In this document: piece by piece, positions 1-14,258 of the stretch
Position numbering within the stretch: position 1 is the stretch's first letter
How the letters are laid out: every line of letters starts with the position of its first letter
Source: Opisthorchis felineus
Taxonomy: Eukaryota; Platyhelminthes; Trematoda; Opisthorchiida; Opisthorchiidae
DNA length: 64,000 nucleotides
Direction of reading: 5' to 3'
Assembly: GCA_004794785.1 (NCBI GenBank)
Contig: SJOL01008821.1
Span: 890,484-954,483, forward strand
Made by a program: the position numbers and the translations under genes
Notes under the pieces: model-generated
Told to the model about the DNA's origin: nothing
Database searches by the model: none
What the model saw: the letters and a program-made list of their open reading frames with translations, nothing else

Positions 1-3000
1 TTAAAAAACGGTCTATTGGTTTTCCCCGACGGAAACAGCAGTACTTCTCTGGCAGAATGAAAAAGGTTGCGAGCACACCCTGCGCAATAGCGTTGGCGGC
101 AGCCGGTAAATAAGCATGGGGAAGTGGTGCCATGCCATTGCACACAATATGTTTAGGAAACATATCGGGCAACATTTTTTGATCAGCTCAGGCGAGAAAC
201 AAACATCGGTGAACGTGTTTCCTCAGAAATGTGGAACAGAGGATAGCGTAAAGCACAACACTGACAATAAACGTCAAAACAAATAAATTCAGGAGGAGAT
301 ACCCATTGAAATGCATATCCGGAAAAGTCTAGTTTAGAATAATCCATCAGCACAGGCTGGCATCCAGCAGCGTACGTAATTATTTGTACTTGCCAATTAG
401 CACTTTGGCTTCCCAGTGTCACGGATATGTATTTATAAGATGTTTCGACCATACGGTCTACGTCATTTTCAATCCGTCCGGGGGTGACGTAATAGGCAGA
501 TGTAAATGGTGCTTAAATCGAGCACAACTGAGACGGTTAGTGGCATTAGTTGGTGAAATACACGTAAAATAGCAAGTTGTGCCTAATTTCACGGGTTGGG
601 TGCGCTACTTGAAAGACAGTTGGTGGCTACACCTCATTCATGGAGGTTTTCGGGTTGCACCCCCGGTCTGAATTCTTCAGCGCTTGTTTTGTATCCCATT
701 TATTGGCAAATAACGTGCAAATTCAGCAGTCCCCAGTTACTGGCATGGGGGTTTGTTTACTAAGTGCACGTGTATTGGGCTCCAATTAAGAAGCCATGTA
801 AAAAAAATTGTATCGCAAGCGACATTTCAAAGATCAATGACCCGCTTAAAGTAACTTTTGTTATGTTTCCGTATAGGCGTCCGGTAGCCGATCAGTCGAG
901 AAACCTGATTTTGATCCTGATATGTAGTCCGATTCAATGGAGGCCAAAAATGGTCGATTAAATGCGTCAGCTTCTTATTTCTTCGGTTAGTATACATTGA
1001 AGTCACCATGAGCAACAAATCATCCCCAGAGTGCTAGCTGATGGAGCTTTGTGTATTTTTTGGCCAGTGAAAACAGTTCAGGTGTTTATGATAGTGTGCC
1101 AAAATGGGAAATCCAAGAAATAAAGAGCGATTCAGTAAGGAAACTTCTATTCACATTCCGGCGTATTTTGACCCATTCGCAAAGGTTTGTAAGTAATGCC
1201 CGTTTATGAGAGTGGCATCATCATATGCAGCAGCTTTAAAAGATTCACTCGAGGGACTAGCTATATATGCGGATTTATATGTCATGGTTCGCGTACCTCC
1301 ATTGATACCTTCACGGATGTATAGAAACATTTAAACTGTGCCCACTCGGTCATACACGTCCACATACCATGTTACTTTGCTTAGAATCATACGTACAACT
1401 AAACAACGTGGTTCTTCAGGAACTGTTAGTCGTTCTGCAACTTTGTGCTAGCCTTCGGCTTTCTGAATAATCGCTTTGACACTGTCACATAGAAATGCTG
1501 ATGTCCACGGATTTCCCAATAAGGACTTGCAAACATGCACGCAATTTTGGTGGCCCAACTTCGCTTGGCACATTCTGTGATGCGAACACGCAACCATAAT
1601 CATATTTGTAATTTAACGTCGAAGGCCACAAACCACTGCACATCCTTGAAAGCCTTGATTGGCGGACTATACACCACATTATTCGGCGCAAAACTTATAG
1701 AGGAAACTGTCCTGGAAGTGGTTCCACCAATAATTGTGCATATCCTGCTATATGGCTGCATCCGTACGTCTAAACATTCATACGTGAACTTAAGGAGCTT
1801 ACAGAGAAAGGAATGAAGAAACGAGCTGAAAGTACAGCACAAGTCTCCCGATATTACAGCTGAGATGTTGATTATACGGTACTACTTTAAAGAGGCGGGA
1901 GTTAAATTTTTGCGCTCCTTTGCCCCTGCTGCAGTTGCTTGCGTTCATTATCGTTACAATTGTTACAGTATGTCACATTCTTGAGCTTACACTTCTTCCT
2001 CAATGTCACTGGTTATCAGCGTTAGAATTAGGTTGGCTTGTGGACCAGATAGCTTGCGGTTTATTTACATAAACGGTGCCCCTAAGATTGTTCATCAGGA
2101 TCAAGCCGAATCCGACGTTTCTAACAAGGTCCTTTAGGGCGGCGTCTACCATGTCCCCAGTTTTACGTGGCGACTTGCATAACTGCACGTAAACTATTCA
2201 GTTGTTACGAAACTACGTTGTGTTTGCTGATGTCTCAAAACATTCACCAGAAATATGAATTGGTTTCAAAGCCGTATCTCGTACTTTAGACAAAAAAGGG
2301 GAAGTAAGTCCAGGGGACTGAACACTCCGTTTTGCTCACGAAATCGACTTAGTTGAAGTACGTTATTTACGAATGATTATGTGGTCCTCCAATCAGCCTG
2401 CATGTCATGCAACTCAAGGCTTTACCAACATATGCGCTGCATCATTATACCTCCCCAGATTTATCATCACGTGAAGAGAGTGATATGAGATGAAACTGTC
2501 AATATAAATTCCATGATGAACCCGTGTTGGCTCGCTTGTTAGTTGTCATAACCGATGTAATTAGACCCGCTACAAAAACATGACTAATCTTCATCCTATG
2601 GTCTTATCTGCTGATGAAATGAAATGTCGGAATTTGAAACGGGATGTAGCCAGCCTGAACTCTCGACTTTTTCGTGTTTTTCCACGTTTGTGTTAGGTTT
2701 GTGTTCACTCCAGTAAATACGTTCACCGTAAAGGATGCTTCTGACTATGGATATGGAGAAAACGGTTTCGGTTGATATCAGTGCATAAATAGTCGGGATT
2801 TGCCTGCGCTGAATTTATCTGAAAACTTGAGCTGGCATAGCATTATGAGACTTGTAGGGTCATTCGGGGCCAGAATAACCTACTCTACGTATGCCTGTTT
2901 CTTACAGACGTGTGCATGGAGGCAAATATAGTATACGAACGTGTTATCATAAAACACTGCGTAAAAAGCTCTTATCACTTGTCGGTGGTACTTTGAGCCT

Positions 3001-6000
3001 CACATTGAAAAAAGTCACAAGCTTTATATTAGCTTTGAGGCGTTGCATGACACCCTTTCGACTGATATGATCTGTATTTATTTCACCTTTATGGTCCGGC
3101 ACATGTTATTTTCCATGGTGCGATCGTACAGTAATCTGGACTAGCTTGACGTGTTACTAAGCCTACAGTCGAGCTCTCGCAGTGACTGAGCTCATAACAT
3201 CCGTAGGTTTTTGAAGCGCCGAAAAAAAACTAATGTAACCCCCACAGATTGCATTGCACGGTATATAATATTTTTTGTTCTGCAGAAGTGTGCCATCAAT
3301 TTGTGTGGAAAGTTTAATTTTCAGGCTCATTAGGCCGTATTGAGATACTTTTGGTCCGTCTAGCCGCAGGATAAGTTAATAATACGAGCCATGAAAATAA
3401 TCTGATATTTGTTATCATTATCTGAACTATCAGTGTGGTAATATTTAACTGTTAGGGTACTTTTGCTGGCGGTTTTCCAGGTGTTCATTGATCCATTCGC
3501 CTAGCCCGGCAGTTTGACTGCAAATATGTTGTTTCCAGTCAGGAAGGAATCGTGGGTAGTATATTAACATTCGCGATCCTGAAGGAAAAAATCGATCACC
3601 AAGGCGTCAGCGCCATTGTAATGACATACCTAGCAAATCCCAACTTTTATTCACGCAGCGAAAAGTCCAACAGTCTTACAGGGAGAGAACACTCTCATGG
3701 CTAAATATAAAATTTTATTTTTTTCAGAAACTTGTTCTTAGTACTGCAAAAGTAACACGTTCTACACGGATGTATGCCAGTAGCTAACCTGATGGTCATG
3801 CGAGAGACGATCAACAGTAAAACTATCTGAACTTGGGAAATGCCCGTAAGGTAGGCCTAAACACACTTCGTCACATTGATAAAATTTCAGGCAGATTTTG
3901 GACATTCGTAAATGAATGAACAAGGGAAAGTTTTCTAAACAAATTGTTTCTCTCTTTCACTCAATTGCTTTTGATATGATTTGGTGCCCTGCGTGGGTGT
4001 TCGCCCCTAATTCTGCACATCTGGGGCGTCCTTGTCGCTAAGCTTAAGAGCCGTTTTCGAACTGAATACATCTCAAGTCCAGTTTTTCGTCAAACAAGTT
4101 TAACTGGTGTATTCGCCGCTGACCCCAGCAAAAACGCTCCGTTTGTTTCTTGTGAGCCATAGCCGGCCGGTGGCCACTGGCAACCCTTACTTGGCAGTAG
4201 CTACAGGTTCTGCAAATATTGCGACCTGCCTGCAAACCGCGGCGCAGTGCAAACACAATCTCGTGTCTTTTTACCTACATATGCCTTAATAGTTGCGAAA
4301 AACTGAAATGACAATTGTCAGATCGTAAACATTTTCTACCCTTTTGGTAGTTCTTCTGAGAAGTATTATTTCACTTCGGAACTGACGAAGTACAGCAAAA
4401 TCATGTGCATTAATGGGGAGCTTTTAAAATTTCAGACTCGCCTGGATATTTTATTGTGCCGAACACTTCGAGTAATTACTGTCTGAAGCGAGCTTTCTTG
4501 GATGAACCATCAATAAGTGATCCCCACAATTTTTTAAATTTACAATCGACCGATTTCCCTGGACCACTGTTCTAAGGCAGGTTTGGGCCTGCTATTTGGC
4601 ACGCACTACAGAAGTATTTTCGTTCCATGTAAAGGTTTTTGAAGCCGCAAAAACAAGATCCATGGTCTTGTTGGCTTGTTTTGATTTGCGGCAATTATCA
4701 GGAAATGCATGATACTAAAAGCTCCCACGTGTAAACATGGTAGTACGTTGGCCTTGAAATTTTCACAAGTGGCGAATTCACCATTTAGGTTTTTCCGGTG
4801 CACTGAAATCACCTACGATAAGTAGTTCAGAACCCCTTTGGTTGACGCCTTTGGATAGTCAACTGGTTTTCCCACGTCGTAGATTCGACGGATTTGACTT
4901 ACCGATCAATGTTTTCTACCAGGTTATCCTGCTTCCGAGAAGCTCTGTACCCTCGGTTATAGTCCTTTGCAGCATCTCCGATGCTAATTTCGGCGATACT
5001 GTTTCCGCTTGTACCAGTAAAATTATGTTCTGAATATGTTCGTAATATTCTGACACCATCATTATTCATTGGAGGCAGAAAGTGAGGAGACCGTTTTCGA
5101 CTGCGACAGACCCCAAATCCACTTACAAGTGGCCTAAGGATGCCACTGAAGCTTTCACAGGCGGTATACTATGTGTATACACTCTGCAGAGAGTAAAATT
5201 TAACTGTAGTCTGGCATATCAATCGTCCGTCCAGTGCAGCCACTCCGAGGGTTCCTCTCATCAAGAAATGCACCATAGTTGATATAAGCCTACCGTGGAA
5301 GCATTTTGGCGTAATTTTACATATATTTTCCAGTTTTAGGTCAAAAGTCCTCTGCTTGAGCTACAAGGTTGCTCGCAAGTGAAGAATAAAAGCAGTTACT
5401 CGTATGATTTTCGCCATTTTGCGACTTTTATCAAACAGTAGAAAGTCATGGAAGAACTAACTACAGCGGCGCTCAAAATTTATGGTCAGTATGTGAACTT
5501 CTCATGGTGTTAGGCTGTTTGCAGCGCGCTAGAGTGCAACCGCGTATAACCATTCCCCGCGTTTCGCTGTTGAATGTTGTGGAAATATTGCACGCCAAAT
5601 GAAGTTGAAGTTGACTTTTGTGCTCCGCCGGGAAATACTTAGTTATGGCCGTCACTATCAAATTTACCCGCTTGCTTTCAGTCTAATATTAAGCAGCCTC
5701 CAAATGCGGTTTGTCTTACACACAAGATAGCTCTGTGTGATTCATCCAGCTTGAGTTAAATAATTTCGCTGGATTCACACCGCCTGCTATTGACAGCAAG
5801 ATCCAGAGGTTCCTACAAATGTCAAATACGCTTGTGGTCTGAACGGAAAATTTCTTGCCTTTTAATGATACGGGAAAAGCCGGTTGTTTGCCTGTGCCTG
5901 CCAGTCGCGCGTGCCGTTTACCAAAATTTATTAACTCTGTTTTTTAGGCACAGTGGTCTGTCTGCGGTCACTGCTGGGTTAGTATACCGCGAACCAAAAA

Positions 6001-9000
6001 TTCCAGCGGTTTGCCTTTGTCACCGACTCGAGCCAAGCCCATATGCATTGCATCTTTCATGGCCCAAATAAGCAACGCCATTTCACCCTTGTATGGGAAC
6101 CATGGAAGGATTGCGTAAGGCCCCATGCTAAAGGATGAAGCGGAATCAATATCTCATGCAAGGTTGTGTGTCAAATGCACAACGGCGCGTGTGCAGACAC
6201 CTGCAAGTACACGCACCCTGTGGAGTAAATGGCCTAAAAATTGCATAACGCCACCAAATCTGAAATTACGGCAGAGCACAGATTTTGGAGTACGATAATT
6301 TGCCTTCAAGCGGATGAATTGCCCTGAAATCTTAAACATACCGCAGTGAGTTTTCGACCGTCTGCTGGATCGAAGGAGATTTTAAAGATAGTCGATTTGT
6401 CACGAAGTCTGGCGAACCAAGTTAGAAGCACCCTATTAAGCAGTGCAATCAACAGCTGGATATGACCATGTTTTCAGAGGTCCCCCAGCGCGTGTGAGTT
6501 TCTTAAATAAGCTTTTGATATCTTAGGTCTGTTGTATATGGCAACTGGTTTCCAAGTCCTGTGGCGTCCGGCCTTAATTCAACGGATTCCACTAAAATAT
6601 AGTCATTCGAGATTTTTACCAATCAGATGATGCAGTGACCACGCTTTGACCACGCCACAAACAGCCGGATAATAATGCTTCTTCCGTGTGCTTTGAAGTA
6701 GCTTTCGATTCGATAGGCCGTCTCCTGCATTTACATGGCCGGAATGCGATGCCTTTTGAACTGATCGGATTCTTTCGTGCCTTGTGGTTCCAAATTTCTG
6801 GTTACGTTGGGTCGTACAGAAGTTAAATTTCCCCCAAGAGTCTCTAGGCTGCTGCAGTTGCCTTCATGAACGTTGATTAAAATTGAACCGCCCGATTCGG
6901 GGGCACTGAACGCCTTAAAATATTTCTTTGGCATTCTTTTTGCGCCTGGTAAGATTCGACTGACTACAGCAAGTACGCACTGAAACGACGTGTAAGCGAG
7001 TGGCTGGGAATAGGCCGAATTCAACGAAATGGAGAGTAAAACTTAGGGAAAGTTTTCCGGAAGTTAGTTTAAGACATAAAGGTAAACTGAAAGCAATTAC
7101 AAAACCATCAGTCCCACCTGGTTAAGAGTGACATGATCTCCTTTGGGCATGACCGGGGACCCAAGTGGATATGGCATGTAATCAATTCCAAACGCATATC
7201 CCTTCGTAAGTTGACAAGAAAATCTGTCTGATCTTAGCCTTTCGTCGTTTTTGTAAGCCTGTGTTTCAGTCCCACTGACGCTACGCTAGTCCGACGTGGT
7301 ACTGAGGCATGTTTATCTTAGTGCCTTCCACTGTGGTGTACGAACTATGGAGATACGAAATTTTCGTTTCGTAAATACGCATTCCCTTCTCTTTCCTGTA
7401 GTTATGAGGGAAGTCCCATAACAGCCGATGACTGGTATAAAACACCTGTATTGTTTTACTCGACGACATGTGCGATGTTCAAACGCGTACTTGACCATAG
7501 CATAATTTTGGAATAGGGGGCCCAGTACGTCTGGAAGGGAACACGGATAGATTTACTAGAACAGGGCGCGCACTTGTATTAGAGAGTAGTTTTTCTCACT
7601 TGCGATTGTTGTCGTGTGCAATAAACTACCTCTGACAGTTTTCGGCGCTGCATCTAGGACAACCCCGTGTTTTCCTTTTAAGCAAGCGAAATCTTCTAAA
7701 GAGCAGGACCAACTGTGACCTAAAAGCTTGGGGAAAATCCTCTATCCTCATTGTCAATCCGCGGGTCTGTGAAAAGATGGGTCCGCCTTAACGGAAGATA
7801 CGCTTAATTCACCTTTATATTGGCCAGAGACATATGGCTGCTGAAAACTTGAACCCAAGCCCCTTATCTGCGATGTTTCGCAGATGGTATTTCGAATCCA
7901 TCAAAGGCAGCTTACAAATATCATGACTATTCCAACGAGAACTCTGCGAGCACGGCCAAGAAGTTGATGTCAGCCTTGAGATTGCTAAATGTTGCTCGTG
8001 GTTCTTTCTCCAGAATTTTGCAGAACACCTCCGGTGACATATTTTCTCACAAGACTGAAGCGTGATCTGCCCGCTCTTTTTCTCTTAGCGAAAGGGAGAA
8101 GGCTTTCCTTTGAAAAGATAAAATGCCACAACACCAAATTAACACCCGGCCTTCAAACTGCCTTGCTAACCATCGTTCTCGCCGATTCAAACTCCCCGTT
8201 TTGCCACAGACCCCTCCACGGAAGACTTCTACTAGGACGAACAGTTTTCGAATGGTAGCTGGAATTACAGGTTGCAGATTTTTTTACCATAAACATCTAG
8301 GCCTCCAAAAGGGGCTGTATTTTTAGGCGGTTCAAGCGGATAGTGCACGGCTGCTAAAACAGTAAAACGCACCAAAAGAAATTCCTATGTGATACATTTT
8401 ATCACCGATCTTAACTTCACAGATAACTTTCAAATGATGATCATGAGAGTGGACCATAAAAGACCAGAACCATTAAAGCCATCAAACACTCCACGATAAG
8501 GCCACGAAATTACGGATCAGGTTGGTCAATATGTTTGAACTATAACAGCGGAGACTAAGCTACCGCGTTTTACTCCTTTAAAAGTTCTAAACTATTCGAC
8601 ACCCTTTTGGAACATCAGGTGATTAACTGTACACGTCAGTCTCTAGGTCTCCTCCTCCAGCGACCACTCTTCGAGCACTAGGACAAGTCTTTACTGACCA
8701 TAGTAGTCTAGGCATGGAAATTCCCACCGGTTCCACCCTGAGACCAGGGCATTCAAAATACTATCTGTTACATATTTTTTGCGGTCCTCTGTTTTAGAAA
8801 ATAACTTATCCCTGGGCAATCTTGCATCTGCAGGAAGGCGCGAGCAACCCAAATGACTCCAGCCGACACAACATCTTACCTGGTGTGCCTCATCACTGTC
8901 CGCAGACATTGGGAGGGCTACCTGCTAAAATAGCTCAAATGCCACAAATAGCCGTTCTACCTGGTTTGGGGCAGTAAAAAATTGCGTTCGAACAACTGAA

Positions 9001-9962
9001 AAGGGCTTGGTTAGAACAGGCGCATACAAGTGAATGTGGCAAAAAATTTATCCTGGAGGATTTTAAAGTGAGCAATGTTTAAACCAACCGAAATGACCAC
9101 ATGAGAAAGCCCTAGAGAGAGGGGAAGCTCTGCAACATAAAGCGCGGCTGACCTCACCAGCTTACTAAAAAAATGAAACCATTGACGAATGTTGACTGCG
9201 CTGAGGGAATTCAAGGGTAAGTGTACAACTGTGTGCCGACATAGGAGGTTTTCGTTCAGGTGTTTGTTCCATGAAGCCTCCCAGTATTTGCACAATAGAA
9301 TCCATTTTCAAAAGCGATGACATTTCCAGGGTTACCGCCTCATGGAGTAGGAAGTCTGTGTGTAATGGATTATTCTGCAAACTGTCTACTTGGGTGATTT
9401 GTTCAGGTGAGCGAATTTTCAAGGTCATCAATCACCACCGGCTGTGAATTCGCTGTCTAATTTAATAAAATATCACCGATTGCGGCAAAAGGTGAATCGC
9501 TCAAAACAGACGGACGTTGAATATTTTTTTGCAGCTCAAATAATTCATTGAACTTTCTGGAAACTACACGGCCCTTGTGGATGCAAAATATGCGGAGACG
9601 ACTCCTGTAAATAAATTTTTGTATTTATATCTGCTTCACTTGCCGAATACCGAATTATGTTCTCAGTGACCTCGGAAATTGTTATTCCGAGTTATCATCA
9701 CGGAAGACGCATTCATTATTGTCGGATAAATCGTTTCAGGTTAGAAGAACGTATGGCTTGCAGATGCTGATGACCTCTGTAAGTTTGTTGGTAAACAGCA
9801 GAGTACTCTATTATAACGTACAAAATATGCCAGGAAGACCATGCCGTCGATCATAGCAGATAACTGAACGAACCCAGCTGGCGCACACCACTTACATGTG
9901 GCTGGAGGTCCAAGATGCCTAATCAACTAGCCACACCGAACCTACGTCGATCGTAGCGTTGA
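1..9962. other. Intergenic or decayed repeat DNA, no gene supported
   Basis: I see no protein family, RNA gene or terminal repeat in this stretch. Open frames are all under about 100 codons, overlap one another on both strands, and lack recognisable motifs or splice-site context. Between about 2190 and 4040 there is no open frame of even 60 codons. Weak resemblances (see the rejected list) were not strong enough to name. The stretch may be old transposon debris, but that is only a guess from its neighbours. Confidence 0.5.
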
Positions 9963-11381
9963 TCATAGCCCCTCGGCTTGCCAGGACACCTTCTGTACGG
10001 CGTGCTCCAGTATGACTGGGTCGTGCACCCGGTTTTCAAGGTGGCCGTTTCCATCCTCCAGATGGTTTTTGGTCACAATACCAAAATGGACCATCCCGGA
10101 TTGTGCGTGTACAGTCCGCCTGCGGGTAATGTGCAACCAGTGGGCCATAAGATAAGAGACGAATCGCGGGTCCTTGCGGTGCAGTGTTTACAGATCTTGT
10201 CGGAATCTGTGTGATCGTATTATTATAAACAAATAATCCGCTGTATTGCATTTTCCAAGCCAACCGCACGGTGCAATATGTTCCGCTCCCCGCAGGGTGT
10301 GTCCGTGATCAAAAATACATGGACGTTGTATGATACATGCGTGCTTCTTCATAGCTTTTCTAATACGAAAGTAGCACAGCATGACGTCGCAGCCAAACAC
10401 GACTCTTGTAACACGCATTTGTGCTGCCCACTTGTCCATGATGAAAGTTTTCACTTGATACTGCTCCCTAATCATCCCCCTGAATAAGCCAAACAGCTTA
10501 TGCATAAGGACAAACCGTTTACTTTCCACGAAGGTATAAATAACGGAAGCCCTGCACCTATGCCATCCATAACCAGGATGGTATACAGCTTGTACCTATA
10601 GGCCGGATATTAATGGCCTTAGAATAAACTTACCCAGAACGGTTTGTTGCGTGCGTTCCGTCGATATTTACTACGTCTGAAAAGCGTCCAAAAAACTCTT
10701 CCTGCTGCCATCTGGTGATGCGAATGTGGCTATAGTGACCCTCCCTTGGTTGCAGCACAAGCACGCGTCCGGTCTTCCGAAGTTTGGCCAAGACCGAAGG
10801 CATATTATGTGCCACAACAAAACCCAATTATTACTCAACAGAGCTGGTCAACACTTCTGGCGGTAATTGTATTTGTCCTGAGTGGTAAGTATCGTGTCGA
10901 ATTCATCGGCCGCAAACTGCCGCACTTCACACGACGGCGTCCCATACTTCAGAATGGCCCGCAGGTGCCCAACTCTTCTTCGGTTGGCCGTCGATTTGCC
11001 GGAAGCCGATCGTACAAAAACATAGAAACCTTATGGTTGTTTTCAAGACAAAAAAGGTGACTGTGAGATTGTTCATCCACCTTAGACAAAAACGCACTGG
11101 ACAGCCGGTGTTTCGCGAAATGTTTTTATTAGAAAACACGGTAAACTTACTAGCTTCTTCGGATCTCTCGACGTTTCGCTTGTCTTGCAGCTGTCTGCTG
11201 CGTTTGTAATGCCCCCATTTGTAAAGCAAAACAGTGCTGGCACATTGATTATTAGATGAACGAACAAAAACCACGTGGTATCCCTCATGTATTCATTTAA
11301 CCCATTCTCACAAGCCGTGAAGGATGAAAAGGACAGCCCCATTTGCTCAACAAACATACGTGAAGCCACTTCCGAAGCCAT
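9963..11381 (-). pseudogene. Degenerate MULE-type transposase remnant
   Basis: Read on the minus strand, pieces of one Mutator-like (MULE) transposase appear in order. Near 11380-11280 is an N-terminal piece with FSSFTACENGLNEYMRD. A shift near 11275 leads into FVRSSNN and a GCPVRF piece that resembles the FLYWCH/WRKY-like zinc-binding region of such proteins. At 10700-10640 is FFGRFSDVVNIDGTHATNR, the segment carrying the first catalytic Asp. YKLYTILVMDG and then VKTFIMDK with FGCDVMLCYFRIRKA follow, and near 10080-9970 comes HFGIVTKNHLEDGNG. At least two frameshifts (near 11275 and 10550) and stops break the frame, so it is not functional as it stands. Family recognition is from memory of MULE domains. 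Terminal inverted repeats were not found. Confidence 0.72.
10596..10633 (-). other. Putative 38-nt mini-intron in the MULE transposase
   Basis: On the minus strand the transposase frame reaches ATNRSG and then hits a stop inside GTAAGT. Removing 38 nt, from that GTAAGT to TATAG, restores the frame as NRS-G-YKLYT, which is the expected continuation of the domain. Very short introns of 30-40 nt are known in fluke genes. The alternative is a chance insertion that mimics splice sites. Confidence 0.5.
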
Positions 11382-12250
11382 AGCACAGCAAGTTCAAAGT
11401 AGACTGCGTGCCAAAAATTTAGAAAAAAGTTTAAAAGTCAACAAATGGTAACAAAATGGACGTAGGTCTGGATGACTATTGGCTTCGTCACATGTGCAAC
11501 AAACTGCAAGATTTTGGCATAAAAAAGTATTAGTCTTCTCGCAAAGGTTTTGCAGATAAAATCATTAAGCACTTAAGGTGCGGCTTTCCTGAAGGGGTTT
11601 GGGGGTTTTAATAAAAAACACACCATAACACTTCGGTTCATTAAAATATTTTGTCCCGTCCTTTTGGAGCATCCTGAGCTAAAAAACACGAAACAGACCA
11701 GAGTTTCTAGCCAACTGGGGGCAAACTAACCTTGTAAGGGAAGAGTGGCATGCTGCAAGATACCAGGATAGGTACTATGAACGATGCCTTGAGAAACAAG
11801 CACCATCCAAACTGCGTTATTGACTTCAGAAATCCAGCATCAATGGGAGCTGGGCAGCTAGACTTAATAAAGTGAGGTCTATTCGTGGCTTGAAATTTTT
11901 CACTCGGGGGTGTGTATTCTTATCCTATCACTATGAATGGGGCGGCTGTTGACGTACTGTCGTTGGGCACGTCTGTACATCTTGGGGTGAATGGTGCGAC
12001 TGGTAGCACCATGTAAAGCGTGTCACCAGGCTTTTGCAATTCCGCTATTCTTCATGCGACTCACGTGAATTTTTCAGGATTCACTGGTTTGCATGCGTTT
12101 CGAATTCAAAAAGTCAACAAAAGGGGGCGATATAGAGTCTGAAATGTATTTGAGTACGGATATCCTTGCCCAGGAAACTTGTGGGCCCTCGGTCCCCATC
12201 ACAGCCAGCTTCCAATACGTCGACAACCATGATGGTAAGATAATTAATAA
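11382..12250. other. Non-coding stretch
   Basis: No gene or repeat boundary is recognised between the transposase remnant and the next SINE. The sequence is AT-leaning with several A runs (for example near 11410-11430). Confidence 0.4.
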
Positions 12251-12444
12251 AGATAATCATTCAGCCGTAACAATCTTCCATCGCTTGGCTACCAAGCCAT
12301 CCGGTGGAAGCACAAGGGCTGAGATATTGTTGCCAAGGTGCCCAAGCATTGTCGGGAAGAGTTAAAATGCAGAGGTCGTGTTTCAACCGCGGACCTTCCG
12401 GCCAATAAATTAGCACTGTAAATATCGACCCATTTCGCCCTCTG
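12251..12444 (-). repeat. tRNA-derived SINE, copy 1
   Basis: A minus-strand copy of the family best seen at 34118-34297. On the plus strand it begins with the reverse of the 3' end (ATCATTCAGCCGTAAC). It runs through the GGTGGAAGCACAAGGGCTGA core and ends near the reverse of the 5' GGCGAGATGG start, here degraded to CCCATTTCGCC. The B-box region is damaged (TGTTTCAACC). No clean target duplication was found. Confidence 0.75.
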
Positions 12445-13789
12445 GCCATGGTGACCCCATGTCTGATAAGAAAAACAAGAATGATACCAAAAACCGATAG
12501 CTTGATCGGGAGATAAAAGAAGTGTCGTAAAATACACAGGAATATTCTTATAGCAAACTGAGCAAGCACAATGCCCAAATGCAGCATTAACCGACCCATC
12601 GCAAAGAGGCTGTTGTGGTGCATCCCAGTGACACTCGGAATTATAGAGCAAGCTGCCCTCGCAGCATCCACTGTCTTCCACCCTAAGTTGATAACAGTTC
12701 GGGTTCAAACTAACACGTTCTCCATGGTGGAGACTGGAACAGTCATGGCGACGTTCTTTCCAGAAATGTCACCTTTCTCTTTCACACCAGCTGACCAACA
12801 ATCCACTGAAGTTGGGACTTTAAGCTGGGGTCCGAGGTTCATAATCATCCTTCTGTCTATATTTAGGACCCTGGCAATATCTCAGCATACAAGCAGCCAC
12901 AAACTGTACGACTACTAAGATGTTCACGCCACATCTTTTGTTGCGTTGTTCCATCAGCATTGTCACCTTACTTGCCGTATAGAATAGGACGGGTAGGCGG
13001 GAATAAGGAACTATTGTCAAACACCATCCTGTAAGAATAGTAGCTTCCGTGTCGGTCCTGGTTTTGCTGTTCCACCCAGTGTCGAATTGGGCGGTAGCTT
13101 TAGACGACTTCCGTTGGTGAAGCGCCGAAAAACAAGACTGGATTTCGATTAGTCCATGTCCCGACCAATCAATACGTGTCTTCCTCTGGTCCGTAGCCTG
13201 TTTGCCGCAGACGACGCGGTGTCCGGCCCTGGCCTACGGTTGCTTGAGCTTGTGTTGTGATGACTCGGTTTTTTTTAATTATTTGTCATGTCGCCCTCGA
13301 GGGATAAACGATGTTCATTTTGAGCCTGTTTCAGGTGACTTTGTATGTGTACTCGATGTCTGGGGTATTTTGGGTTTGTCAAGTTTTGATTGCATTATGG
13401 TCCTATTAAACAGCCATAATCTAGTGCCTAAAACTGATTCGCATGACGCATTCACGCCTGCGGTTTCACTCTCGGCGTTTGATTTGTGTGTGATGTTCAG
13501 CCTGGCCTCCACTGCGGTTGGTGCTCACGCCGTCCTAGAATTCTAAGATTAATTGGCCCCCAACTCTCTCTGTTATGTTGTTTCTTCCACTTGACGTTCT
13601 AGATGGCAGTAGGACGCTCTACATGACTAGAGACTGCAGTGGATGGTGGAGTTCGCAGGTGTGGTGTTGCAGACTGTCGGTAGGATTAGTCAAGACGCAC
13701 TGAAGTGAGGTAGATATCGGCGTCGGGCGTCCCGGGCAGGCTAGCCGCTGCGCTGCGTACACTCCAACCACACATAGGCTCCGGGCTAG
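12445..13789. other. Non-coding stretch with unrecognised open frames
   Basis: Open frames of about 115 codons occur at 12571-12918 and 13202-13546 (plus strand). I recognise no family or motif in either. The minus-strand frames at 12261-12708 mostly read through SINE copy 1, so they carry no weight as genes. Confidence 0.4.
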
Positions 13790-14258
13790 TTATAATGACC
13801 ATGAGCTTTCGCGCGATGTGGTAACGTGACTGTTCTCGTGGACGTATTGCCGCAATCTGTGGTCGTTTTTTGCGAGATTCAGGAGTTGCACTGCAGTAAT
13901 CCGATCCAGGCCTGGGAGGCTGAGTCTTGTATCGTTGGTGAGGTAGGAAATGATGGTACAGAACCTTGCCATAGTTTGGTGATTCGTGGGACTCCGTGAC
14001 CAGTTCAGCTTTAGGCTTTATTCTGTGACATGCAGATTCTCATACAAAGTTGGTCAGTGATCAAATTCTGATTAATATAGTCACCTGATCCACCAAGTTG
14101 GGGTGAAGGTATGCGTGACGTCTTTTTCTTAATAAAAATGAAATGCGCTGGCATTTCAGGCTAATCATCCTTGCCTTGGGGTCGGGTTTCTGAGGACCCC
14201 AATAGTCCTGTCTGCATCAAGTTACCCCGGCCGTGCCCCCCCCCCCCGCGTACAACAG
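13790..14258 (-). other. Possible continuation of the older gypsy element
   Basis: This lies just downstream (on the minus strand) of the zinc-knuckle part of the older gypsy gag. If that element continues, its protease would fall here. I see only faint protease-like fragments, with several stops, so the assignment is a positional guess. A run of 12 C occurs at 14236-14247. Confidence 0.25.

Noticed and set aside
4842..5282. Possible gypsy pol fragment (KSTYKWPKDATEAF resembles the RT-RNase H junction)
   Set aside because: Only a dozen residues fit; no neighbouring RT, RNase H or integrase motif could be found.
12261..12708. Two overlapping minus-strand frames of about 140 codons
   Set aside because: They read partly through SINE copy 1 and match no family.
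13790..13972. Protease of the older gypsy element
   Set aside because: The position is right, but the active-site motif is not clearly present and the frame is broken; listed only as a possible continuation.
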